Assembly: GCA_013396655.1 (NCBI GenBank)
Contig: WBMV01002651.1
Coordinates: forward strand, 372,001 to 436,000
Direction of reading: 5' to 3'
Length of the DNA stretch: 64,000 nt
Source: Campylorhamphus procurvoides
Taxonomy: Eukaryota > Chordata > Aves > Passeriformes > Dendrocolaptidae
Part shown: piece after piece, positions 1 through 10,454 of the stretch
Position numbering within the stretch: position 1 is the stretch's first letter
Layout of the letters: every line of letters begins with the position of its first letter
Notes under the pieces: generated by a model
What the model saw: only the letters and a program-made list of their open reading frames with translations
Told to the model about the DNA's origin: nothing
The model's database searches: none
Position numbers and translations under genes: made by a program

Positions 1-3000
1 CAGTGCACAATACCAGAATCAACTTCACAAGAGCATGAACTGAAAACTTCAAAAACTATCAAACCTAACTATTCAAAAGCATTAATTCTACTACTAAATC
101 ATCCTCTAAAAGCTTCAAGTGATGCATGAGTGTAAAGTTCTTGCCCCTCCCTTCCATTTTCCACATTGCTGCAATGTATGATAGTTCCCGAGCACTTAGC
201 ATCCTAAGTAATGTCTTAATTTTCAAACTGCTGCCCCATTATTGATAAACACAGCAGGTAAAACAAACTATATGCTATTTCCTCCAGTGATAACATGGGT
301 GTTGATCTTGAGCTCTGAGCATTAATCTCAGCCAGCAAGTTGTCTCATCTAATGTTCCCTTCCTTAATCAGATACATCCTTTTAATAATATGTGATGAGA
401 CTGGGAGACATCAAGTTTATGCCTGTGACAATACAGCAAAAGACTAAGCCACAAAGGCAAACATTAAAAAAAAAAAAGAAAAATCTTTAAAGACTGATAC
501 TAAGCAAAAATCTGCTGTGTAGACTAGGCTGATCTAGATAACTAGCAACCAGGAAAGGCAGCTAGTTACATTTCAGGAATTCAGCCCAGCATTTTATTTG
601 CAGGCCAGAATAAAAGGGAAAATGAGGAGAGGGGCTGAGCAGCAAAGGTTTCTGCTGCTAAAGAACAGCTCTGAGCATACTGCCAAACCTCAGGACGAAT
701 AGCAGTGGAGGAAAGTATGTGAAGGCACTGCAGACCAAGTCACAATCATTGAAAAACAGTTTTAAAAAAGAAACCAAATAGGTTTAAATCTATTTTATTT
801 ACGTTTAAAAAAACCCAACCCCCCATTATTTAATCATTTTGCTCAGGCAAATAAAATAGCACAATTGCAGAAGTTAGAAAAGATATTAAAAGCCCAATTC
901 TGTTCATGTGCCAGTTCCTTTTGAACATCTGTCTTTGATGCCACTGAATCTAGTTTACATTCCTGAAGGCTGAGAAGCTCTACCATAAGCTACAGCAAAT
1001 TCTTCACAAGCTTTCTGGAGATGAATACACACTTGCGATTTCTACAAAGGCTTCACAGAGCTGTAATAAAGAGTGTTCTCACACAGTTGAAGAGCAATTT
1101 GAGATTTGCCTCTCAGATTCAAGACTCAGAAGTTAAAATACAGAGACTGTCCCTCAAACAAGATTGAAATACAGTCCAAACAGCTAATTTTAAAGACAAC
1201 TTATAGAATACATCTTCTTTTCTTTTTTTTTTTTTTTTTAGGAAATATGGGAAAATGTTCAGGATAAAGAGCAAATACACATGAAGTCACTTGGTGCAAC
1301 ATAATTGCCTGTGTTCAGACGAGCTTCAGGCCAGTTACCAAAGACCCGTATATAAAATACAATCCAAATGCTTATGCAAAAGCAGGCAAATTTTCCATGT
1401 GGATAAAATCAAAGCACGACAAGTTTTTAGTTGTGCAGCAGTCACATACCTGGCAAGTAGTTTTAAGAAACAAAAAATAGGGTCTGTTCTTTCAGACATG
1501 CTAAATTACTAGCAAAATTAAATCCAAATTAATTAGCAAATAATAGTAGAAAAACCCTGCACTTTTACCACAGTATAAAATACAGACTACTAAAAAACAT
1601 GAGTCTGCATTGCATTTAGGGGTCTCAATCTCAGATTTCTGTAAGAAAGAGCAAAAGTAAAGAAACCAAAGAAAATCACTAAGTTAACCAATGCACCTAC
1701 ATCCAGCAGGGTAAGCAAATGTTAACCAGTGCTGTGATCCCCTAAATAAAGCCATGTGAAATGGCAATAATTGATGCCAAGCGAAACACCTGGTGGCAAG
1801 CAGGCAGGCAAAGTAGGTGTTGTTCAGTAGTTGGGATTCATACATTTCTTTGTCCAGCCTCCTTGTTTCCAACTGGACCACTGCTTTAGTTCATTGCAGT
1901 CATAGTCACTGCTGAGAAACAAAGGCAATAAACAGCCCAGATTGAGAACATACATGGATGGCTAACCTTGAGTTGGAACATGATGGAGGGGGAAAAAAAA
2001 TCCCTTAGAAAGCGAATAGGTGGTTCTGTACAGCTTTTCCAGTAGCTAGGTCTCATCGAGTCCTCATCTCAAAGACGACTCAGATGGAAGAGATGTGAAA
2101 GCTACCGAAGAAAAAAAGCCTGAAGAACTGTAATCAAAGTCAAAATCAAAGCAAAGAGTCATGTGTTCATAAGCAGGTGGGAGCTCCATTTCTGCTTACT
2201 GAAGGCAGTCAACAGCATAGAAGGAAAAAAAGAGCTAGATTTTATTTATCTAATGTAACTAATGGCCTTAGCAACATTTTACTGGGTGTAAGAAACTTGT
2301 ATTGCAAAAAAAAAAGAAATCCTGGGGAAAATAATTCAAAACTCTGACTGACAAAATACAGAAATCTCAACCATGCCAAAGACTTCTGAGGAAAGGCAAT
2401 AAAAATGAAAACAAAATAGGCTACATTTGAACCTAAACTGGAAGCAACATCACCCCTTAGACCCCTTTCCTATGAGGCTGCCTGAAGCAGCACCATGCTT
2501 TTGGCCAAGCCACAAAGAAATATGCTGACAAACTGGAGTCCATTTAGGCTGCAGCTGAAAGAGCACAGAAATACAGAAAACCAAAGCAAAGACTTCAAAG
2601 ACTTCCTAGCATCTCCCCAAGAAGGAGCTTTCATTAAGCAAGCAGTGTTCAGGGCTCCAGCTCCAATGGTTGTCTTCAGCTTCTGCTGCAGCTCAACAAT
2701 TTTCTGGCAATATATATAGTTTTCTACAAGAGTACTGCATGGCAAGTTCCAAATGCTTTCACTTTACAATTAGGCAGTAAAACAAGGCTTTGAGTTACCC
2801 AATCTTGCATACATTTTTCTCTTCATCAGTGGCAAGATCCTCACACATGACTAAGTTATGAAGCCCTTCAACAGTACTTCAAATGCTTCTCCATAATTTT
2901 AAGGGCTAGGTTCTTGATATTGGCACACATAAGCCCCCGTTTTTTTGCTCCTTCTGTCACTCATAACTGAGGGGAGATTCTCAGCTGTCATGCCTCTGCC

Positions 3001-4589
3001 TTGCAGTGCAGTAAGAAAGCATGCTCAATTCTTTTGTCTTTCTGCACTTAATTGTGCACCTTGAAGACAAATCAACATCTTTAGCTTTTGCTCTGAACCC
3101 TCTTCTCCAATCCCATTGCCAAAGCCTACTGCCATCTCAGAAGACTAACTAGTGCTTCTAAATACTTGGACATACTGAAATAGCATCCTAGATATTTATG
3201 TCGCACTTGCTAGCACTCAAGTAGAAGTGCCTCTTGTACTTGTAGAAGAGTTATTTCTGCCAGCAATTTAGAAGGCAGCAAAGGTACCATTATAATATAC
3301 CCTGCTAATACAGCTGCTTCATCTCCAAACACCAGACTTTGAGACAGGACTGCTATTGGGTGGCTACCTGTTGAATTTTTTTCTCTATCTATAAATAAAC
3401 TTCACTGAGTTCAGCCTTGACACAAACTTATCCCTTTGCTCTGCAGTCAGATTTAATCAGACAATCCTGTGTTAACTTTACATCCAGTTCTGATTTTCAA
3501 AACTGCCTCCCACTCTTCGCATAGACTTCAGCATCCCACCTACAATCTCTCATCTATTCAGTACTCATTTTGTTCTTCAGTCTTGGCCTCAGTCCAGTCT
3601 TTTCACAAAGCGTGGAAAAAAGCAGGGAAATATAAAGAAATGCAAAACGCTACAGCTCCCCAAAAAGAAACCAGGGGCACTCATTATAAAAAGGTACCTC
3701 ACCCCGGGTACCCCACACTGGGGGTACACATGGGGAGAGTCAGGGATGAAGAATCCTCCTACATGTTATGAAGGATTCTATGCATAAATCATGTGGCTCT
3801 CTGTGTGTGTATATGTATGCAGAAAACACGTATGTGTGTGTATTCATATGCATATGAAGAAGATGCATACAATTATAGACATATTTTTATTGAGTAGAAA
3901 ACCATATGACCATCATTTGAAGCACTGTGAGGAATGCAAGCTAATTTAAAGAGTCATGCAATAGGTATTCAGTTTGATAGTGAATGCACGACCATTCCAG
4001 TGCTACAGACTCCTCCAGCTCAAGATTTCAGGGTCAGGAACCAAGTTACCCAGCATGAGGCTGGAGTTTGCAGCAGAGCTAAACCACGCGGCAGGAGCAC
4101 CATTCCTGTGGCACCGTTACCCACTCACCTCAGAATCCCGGGGTGAAAGGCTGGCCCCACCTGCCCGAGGCTCAGCCATACGTCACTCCTAGACCCACTC
4201 ATGGATTATTGGGCAGTTGTGTGTCAACATTCTGAAAAGCCCACCTAATTTGACAGTCAAAATGTTGATGTAAAAGAAAACATTGAAATAATGATTAGTA
4301 TGAGGTACTGAAATTCATTGTTTGAAGTTTCAGCACCTTGTGAGTCCCACAACTATAGCCATTTTCCTGACACAGAAAATTCCCATTCCAGTGTAATTAA
4401 ACTATACTTTGGGAAGGATCCTGGACCAGCCCTGTCATGCAGTGCTGGACTGCCAGTTGAATTGCAAATATAGTTTCTGTTCACACACAACACACTAGTC
4501 ATGAAATCCTCAGTTAAGACACTAATGAAAGGGTCCCCAATTAATCATTGTATTCTTTGCAAGAGCAGATATCCTCATTAGGAAAGCAG
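1..4589. other. AT-rich single-copy DNA, no gene recognised
   Basis: No open frame here exceeds 100 codons and none resembles a known family. Visible landmarks are a 17-base T run at 1223-1239 ending in AG, alternating GT/AT patches around 3803-3850, and a perfect 7-bp inverted repeat (GTACCCC, 6-base loop) at 3708-3727. CpG is scarce, as in ordinary avian intron or intergenic DNA. I see no CR1 or LTR sequence in this part. Confidence 0.6.
1223..1239 (+). repeat. poly-T tract (17 T)
   Basis: An uninterrupted run of 17 T preceded by pyrimidine-rich sequence and followed directly by AGG. It is a simple homopolymer. On the + strand it also has the form of a polypyrimidine tract before a 3' splice site, which is taken up as a finding. 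Confidence 0.9.
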
Positions 4590-6740
4590 CAGGACATTAA
4601 CAAGTCCCACTTTGAGGGTGTCCAATTAACTCATCGACTAAGTATGTGGCAGGCAACTTCACCCGGCCTAGCTTTTCCAATCCTCTCTTTCTAGATGCAG
4701 AATTGGGATCCAAGTCATGTATAAAGTAGCGGTTCTTTCTGTGCTTCAGAAAGCCTTTGAAAACACTGCCGCTGATGAACAACAAACAACAGCAGCTGAA
4801 ATGTTTAACAGGTCTTTCACTTGCGCCCATAAAAGTTAAGTGTGCACTCAGGGAGTTCAGCTCAATTAAGGAAAAAACCCACCCTCTACCTTTATAAACA
4901 GAGAATGACTTAACCTGCTAACAACAAGTGTGGTTGGAGTTCCGTCTGGATCGTGTCATGCCTCGATTTTTGCCGAACCTCAGCAGTGGGTGATCCCGCA
5001 TACAAAGTGAGCTCCAAGACAAAAGTGCTATAGGGTGAGTTAAGGACACAGTACCAGCCTGGATTCCCAGATAGGCTGTCAAGTAAAATCCCTAGCCAGA
5101 ACAGGATTATTCCCTAGAGTGTACGTTTCCAACACTTTGTCTCGCCTAATTTTCCAAGTGTCTCGAGATTGGAGCCTTTCAGTAATTTCGCGGGAAGAGC
5201 CATTCTGTGGCCCGGCAGGTTTTGAGGCTTGGCACAAAGGAGGGCTTGCACAATGGCCAGGCCCCTGCTGCAGTCACTGCAGAGGGAGCAGCTTCTCCAG
5301 AAGAGGGATCCCAGCCTCTGAGATGGCCTCCAGTCCTGCTGCCTGAAACCCACCCAGACTCTCTTTTGAGTGATCCACCCCAGCATTGCCTAGTTACATC
5401 CCCATTTCTCTGTTTCCTTCCAAACATGACATTCACTTGTTTTAAACAGCTGAAAGGCATAATTTCTGCACTTTGTCATGAATCACAGTGAAATTCATTT
5501 AGCATCTACTTTTCTTCATCTGTTCCTTGTATCATTCCCATCCCATTTTATTTCTACTCTCTGGGTTTCAGCACATTTCTAGCCATTTCTCTTGCACTTA
5601 GATCTTCCCAAATGTAAACAGTAAGCATTATCATTATGTGTTTCCTCTGGAGACCCTCACATACGTTATGCAAAATGGCACCAGGTTTCTTTGATCTCAG
5701 CAGTAGTACAGACGCATCTTCTATCACCACCACCGATTTCTGAAGTACAATCATATGCTCCACCTTTCTGCACCAACTGGAGAGGAAAAGAAGCTAAGGA
5801 ATCAGGGAAAGGGAGAAAGGCGATATATATATATAGGAAAAAAATTGAAACCGTGAGAAAGGCATAAAGCAGAAAAAACACCCAAAGCTCTGGCTAAGGT
5901 TCTTTCTTTGGTCTGTAGGAGCAACTGAATGTCTGTATCAAAAAAACTTCACTGTGTCAAGTATGGGCTAACTGTCCTGGAAGTGACCAAAGTCACACTT
6001 CAATTTGGGACTAAGCTCCTCTCATTGTAGATCAGAGACTCGCCCATAGGTTGCAGAAGAAGATCACAGCTTCTCATGCCCAACCAAAACCAACCAGCCC
6101 AATTTGCCTGTTCACAAGTTCATTAGTACAGGGAAGAAACTGAAGACCACCCACAGCTTTAAAAGCACTTAATTCCAACTATGGTGCTCAGAAACAGTGT
6201 GTTCAAGTGTAGCACACACTTCTACTGCAGACAGAACATCGCCACACTGCAAACGCAATCAAAAGCCCGTTTTCTTAGTGTAATTTGCCGTTACTACATG
6301 CCAGGTTTATAGAGCCAAGCAAACAACTATAACTAAATTTTCATTGCCATTTCAAGCCGTTTCCAGGCAAATATCATAGCAACATTATCAGAACTCGAGT
6401 TCACTTAATCCCAAATTCTCTACAATAAAACAACAGTAGCACCTGTTTAAAAGCAAACAGAAAATACAGTCCTGGGCAAACTGAGCATCTCCCCAACCCT
6501 GGACCAAGAGTCAGGTTCCTGTGACAATCCCCACCATTTAAAGATATTTTCATACCTTTAAGAGAGAAGAAAAAGATCAAATTCTAGGCTGTTATGCGTA
6601 TCATTCAGTATTCAAAGACTAATGTTTAGAGATTTTTTAACACATACCAAACACTGATGAACATATTTATTTCAACCTCAAATATAAACATATAAATGTG
6701 GTAATGGACTAAGCAGCATCGCGCAGACTGCCTTCTGTTG
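4590..6740. other. single-copy DNA with a small CpG-enriched pocket, no gene recognised
   Basis: CpG dinucleotides are locally enriched between about 4930 and 5220 (about eleven in 300 bases, against near zero in most flanking lines). A TTTATAAA motif at 4891-4898 is palindromic and so reads as a TATA-like box on either strand. A 77-codon minus-strand frame (4830 to 4597, beginning MGASERP) lies downstream of that motif on the minus strand. None of this matches a family I know. The remainder to 6740 is AT-rich with no recognisable feature. Confidence 0.5.
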
Positions 6741-6780
6741 CATAACTGAGAAGGAAAAAAAACACCCCAGTTGCAGTATC

Positions 6781-7260
6781 CCCCATTTCCTGAGCCGAAG
6801 GCGACTCTTCACCGAGGGAAGATGCTCGCAGCCAGCGAGCACCACTGCTCTGCACGCATCAGCAGCCGGGAAAGGAAGCGCTGGGACCTTGCCACTTAAA
6901 ATCTGTTATTTCAGCTTAAACTGCACTTAAAAGTGAACAGAGAGTGGCCGTCCGCGTCAGCCACCAAGAACTACTGTGTCCCGGGGCTGCAGGAGGGGTG
7001 ACCTCCGTGGGCAGCGCTCGCAGCTCTGTGCCAGCATCCCCCCCGACCGTGCCCCGGTGGGGCTGGAGGGGGTCCCGGAGGGGCTGGAGGGGGGTCGGGG
7101 AGCCCATGGGAACCCGCACGGCCCCGGGGCTTCACGGGTGACCGCACTCCCATCCCTATTCAGCCCCGCTGCCGAAGCACAATGAGCAGCAGCCGCGCTG
7201 CCAGAACACGGGCCTCCCCCTTCTCCCCGCTTTTATCATCCTTCATATCTCAGCGATGAC
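6781..7260. promoter_or_regulatory. CpG island
   Basis: I count about 32 CpG in roughly 480 bases, with GC near 60% overall and higher in 6940-7215; the observed/expected CpG is about 0.7, which meets the usual island definition. The surrounding tens of kilobases are CpG-depleted. In vertebrates such islands usually mark unmethylated promoters or other regulatory DNA. No TATA box, coding exon or start codon in a convincing context is visible, so neither gene nor direction can be assigned. The core includes two imperfect copies of a 21-bp G-rich unit (7059-7079 and 7080-7094). An orphan island inside a gene or at an unannotated non-coding transcript start is equally possible. Confidence 0.75.
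7059..7100 (+). other. predicted G-quadruplex motif
   Basis: Five runs of four or more G (7059-7062, 7068-7072, 7080-7083, 7089-7094, 7097-7100) are separated by loops of 5, 7, 5 and 2 bases, which fits the G4+N1-7 pattern on the + strand. It sits in the middle of the CpG island, a common position for promoter quadruplexes. The motif arises from a short tandem duplication of a G-rich unit. Folding is inferred from sequence only. Confidence 0.75.
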
Positions 7261-7790
7261 AGGCCTGAAAGGGCTTCTGATGGGAAATGTGCTTCGAATT
7301 AGCATATTTCCCCCTGCATACAATGGAGGCATTAAGCTGCTGCGTTTTGCAAGTCCAAACAAAAGCAGCCCAGGCTGTTTTTAGCAGCACTGTTTGAAGT
7401 TTTATTCCCCCTCTCTCCCTCCCGAGTTGCAAGCATATTTAACAAATTTTCACTCTTTCTGCAAAGAAGGAGGCACGACTGATGAAAATCTTATTATTTG
7501 ATCGGTTTCAGACTTTAAAAGAAAAAGGCAATCTTTCCATAATGTAAAGAGCAACACGGTGTCTGTGCGGTGCTTCAGCTGAACTGCAGCTCAGGGTCCG
7601 CCCCCCAGGGAGCTCGTCTGGCCGCGCTCAGCACTTGGATGGACCCTGTCATCAAGGATTTCAGAGCTCGAATACATTCACACCAACCCAATAGAAAGAG
7701 TCCTGTATTCGCAGCTCAATTTTACCACAGCGCCAGGGGCAGGCTGTTGAAAACATCAGTTTTGGAAACGAGAAACTAAACCACCATGCT
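7261..7790. promoter_or_regulatory. island flank, possible conserved non-coding element
   Basis: Immediately beside the CpG island lies sequence of mixed composition, with an ATTAGCAT motif near 7297 (reverse complement ATGCTAAT, an octamer-like homeodomain/POU site). A second CpG cluster at about 7555-7775 includes a CCGCCCCC GC-box-like string, and a CCAAT pentamer lies near 7688. It contains no recognisable repeat and no long frame. Such composition is typical of proximal regulatory DNA, but conservation cannot be judged from one sequence, so this is an inference. Confidence 0.3.
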
Positions 7791-9434
7791 GTAAGGAGAA
7801 GCACAAAAATTCCTCTCCCCATCCCGGGATTATCCTTTGGCTTAATTTAAGGGTTATGAACAGGAGAGCTGAACCTCAGAGGTACAACATTTATGAAATG
7901 ACTTCAAATTAGAAAGTGAATAGCTATGTACCAGGGAAAGGAGGGCAGGAGGAAGGAGATGGAAATGACACGAGTTCAACACACAAGAGGAGGAAAAAGC
8001 ACTCCTGCATCAAAACATCTTTGGGTACAGCTGCTAGGAGAATAAATCTACCTCAGCTCAGTGTGCTGGTCTGTAATTGCTCATTAAGACAGTTAGACCA
8101 TTAGGAAGCTAGTTTGTGGTTTCTTGGTAAAGAGGCATGCCTCCCTTCCTCCTAACATGAAACAGAATTTTCTGAGAGGAAGACTACACAGTCAAAATGA
8201 TTCTCAGAGGAAGCGTTTGGTGCTTTGGGTTTGGTTCTTCTTCTTCTCTTCCCTCTCCCAAGATTTCCAAGGTATTTATGTAATCTTCTATATGTGGCAC
8301 AGCTAAGAACAAAAATCACGCTCCTTAACAACATGAGATTACAGCAGAAAAGCAGAATGCCAATGAGATCCCAGGCAGGCAGCTTGCAAGTGAGGTGGAT
8401 ATAAAAACTCTTCAGAAAAAAAAAGCCTGGGTTGCATCCTGCAGGAGTCTTGTAGGAGAAATGTCTGCTTTCTTCAGACTTTTCTGTTGTGTTTCAGGAA
8501 ATTTTCCTGAGGATGAGGATCCACCTCTACTCCTTCACTTTTTTCGGAGCAATGCTCAAGATACACAACAGTCCCTGCTGTGCACGAGCACTTCGCTCTC
8601 AGCCATCCACTTTTACCCTGCCACGTGCCAAGCGGCCCACGCAGCACCGTGCTCCCTCCCGCAGAGTGCCAGCCCTTGCAGATCTGCATTACCTGGCAGG
8701 AGAGGCATTTCACTTACTGATTTCCACCAGAATGACAGAGCTCCTGGCGCTCATGCGTTATGGTGTCCATATGGCAACTGCACAGCAGTGACTGAGGTCT
8801 AACTGTAGGCATTCTCCTCCCTCCCTCCTAACCAAAAGGTCCTGTGCAGCATCCAGCACCCACAGCCCCAGGGTCTATCTGTTCATGAGTCACTGTCCTC
8901 TGATGCACCAGTTCTGCCCATAATGAGCCAACCTGACCCCCAGGAAAACTTTCTCAGGTTCACTTTAACAACGTGTTTGTTCAGGGAGGCTAAAGAAATC
9001 TGCCTGGAGAGTGCTATGCATTATTTGGCAGAATTTCCCTTCTACCATGCATAAAATGCCTTTAAACATGCATTTTCCCATGCCCTGAGGAACTTCATAA
9101 CTAGGTACCAAAATAGCAGACATGACCTCCACATGTTACCACAGAAAGGTCTCATGCCAAAGCAAAAGGAGGAAGGACTTAGGAGGCCTTTCAGAGGCCT
9201 TCATTAGGTCATTAACAAATGAGTGAGAGTAATAAACCAGTCTAGGCAGGAGAAAGAGGCACTGAAGACCACAATGGAGACTGCTTTTCTCACTCATACT
9301 AGAATGAGCACTTCACTTTGTAAGCCCTGCTTCTGAGATAAGTCCTTTGGAAGTGCCACAACAGCTTGATACAGAAAATGAAATAAAATATATATCACCT
9401 CCATTTACATACAGGTCAAAAAAAGGTGGCACAT
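7791..9434. other. no gene recognised
   Basis: A 135-codon + frame at 8395-8802 overlaps frames in other phases and has no family resemblance; its composition (Cys, Ser, Pro, His) looks like chance translation. A TCTTCTTCTTCTC pyrimidine patch lies at about 8236-8260. No repeat family is recognised until the LTR starts at about 9435. Confidence 0.55.
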
Positions 9435-9816
9435 TGGGTTTGCTTGGCAAGACTTTGGTAGCAGTGGGGCTACAGAGGTGGGTCCAGTGAGAAGATGGAG
9501 AAGCGCCCCCCATGTCCAACAGAGCCAATGCCAGCCCGATCCAAGACAGACCCACCACTGACCAAGGCCAAGCACATCAGTGACAGTGACACTTCAGGGA
9601 TAATGCATAATCCCTGTTAGGGAGGAAAAATCTGTACAACAACCTGCAGCTGGAGACAGAAGTGAGAATATGTGAGAGAAACAGCCCTGCAGACACCAAG
9701 GATGGTGAAGGAGGGAGCAGAGGCACTCCAGGTGCCAGAGCTGAGACTGCCCTGCAGGTCGTGGGGAAGACCGTGGTGACGCAGGCTTTCCCCATGCAGC
9801 CCATGGAGAACCCCAC

Positions 9817-10054
9817 ACTGGAGCAGGTGGACACCCAAAGGAGGCAGTGACCCCGTGGGAAGCCTACACTGGACAAGGTTCGTGGCAGGTTCTGTGGCCC
9901 CAGATACTGGAGCAGGTTCCTGGAAGGACTTGTGACCCCGTGAGGAACACGCACTGGAGCAGTTCATGAGGAACTGCAGTCTGTGGAAAGGACTCACACT
10001 GGAAAAGTCTGGGGAGGACTGCGACCCTGGGGAGGGACCCTATGCCAGAGCAGG
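9817..10054 (+). repeat. degenerate tandem array of about 45 bp inside the LTR
   Basis: The core CTGGAGCAGG recurs with changes at 9819, 9869, 9907, 9954, 9999 and, more weakly, 10045, a spacing of 50, 38, 47, 45 and 46 bases. Each unit also carries a GTGACCCCGTGG-like or CTGCAG-like piece. The array lies upstream of the polyadenylation signals of the LTR and explains the longish overlapping frames on both strands here (about 125 codons at 9577-9997). Confidence 0.75.
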
Positions 10055-10263
10055 AAAAGAATGTGAGGAGTCATTCCCCTGAGGAGGAAGGAGTGGCAGA
10101 GACAATTTGTGATGGACTGACCACAGCCCCCATTCCTGTCCACCTGTGCCACTTGGGGGAGGAGGTAGAGAATCCTGAGTAAATTTGTACCTGGGAAAAA
10201 GGGAGAAAGGGTGGTTTTAAGATTTGGGTTTCCTTCTCATCACTCTACTCTGATTTGATTAGT

Positions 10264-10274
10264 AATAAAATAAA
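10264..10274 (+). terminator. LTR polyadenylation signal pair (AATAAA x2)
   Basis: Two overlapping AATAAA hexamers at 10264-10269 and 10269-10274 lie about 180 bases before the LTR end. This is the expected place for the retroviral poly(A) signal and supports the + orientation of the element. Whether it still works is unknown. Confidence 0.5.
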
Positions 10275-10454
10275 TTAATTTCCCCAAGTCAAACCTGTTC
10301 TGCCTATGCTGGTAAATGGTGAGTGATCTTTCCCTATCCTTATCTCAAATCATGAGACTTTCATTACACCTTTTCTGCACTGCCCAGGTGTGGAGGGGAG
10401 TGACAGAGTGGCTTTGGTGGGCACCTGCTGTCCAACGCGGGTCAACACACCACA

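Larger units (their letters stand above)
9435..10454 (+). mobile_element. solo LTR of an avian endogenous retrovirus-like family
   Basis: The segment begins TGGGTTTG and ends ACACCACA, so it has TG...CA termini. It matches in order a long LTR that I recall as common in bird genomes: a 'gagccaatgccagcc' region, a 'gagaatatgtgagagaaac' stretch near 9664, a tandem array of CTGGAGCAGG-type units, then an A-rich region with two overlapping AATAAA signals at 10264-10274 and a GC-richer 3' end. The length of about 1.0 kb is long for an LTR. No internal gag/pol/env sequence or clear primer binding site follows, so it reads as a solo LTR. I could not find a target-site duplication at these ends. The assignment to an ERVL-like group is from memory and less certain than the LTR call itself. 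Confidence 0.65.

Noticed and set aside
8395..8802. 135-codon + frame about 1.1 kb from the CpG island
   Set aside because: An overlapping frame of 100 codons exists in another phase, there are no recognisable domains, and no promoter-exon link can be shown.
9577..9997. Overlapping minus-strand frames of about 125 codons
   Set aside because: They lie in the GC-richer tandem array of the LTR. Periodic DNA without stops gives long frames in several phases at once.
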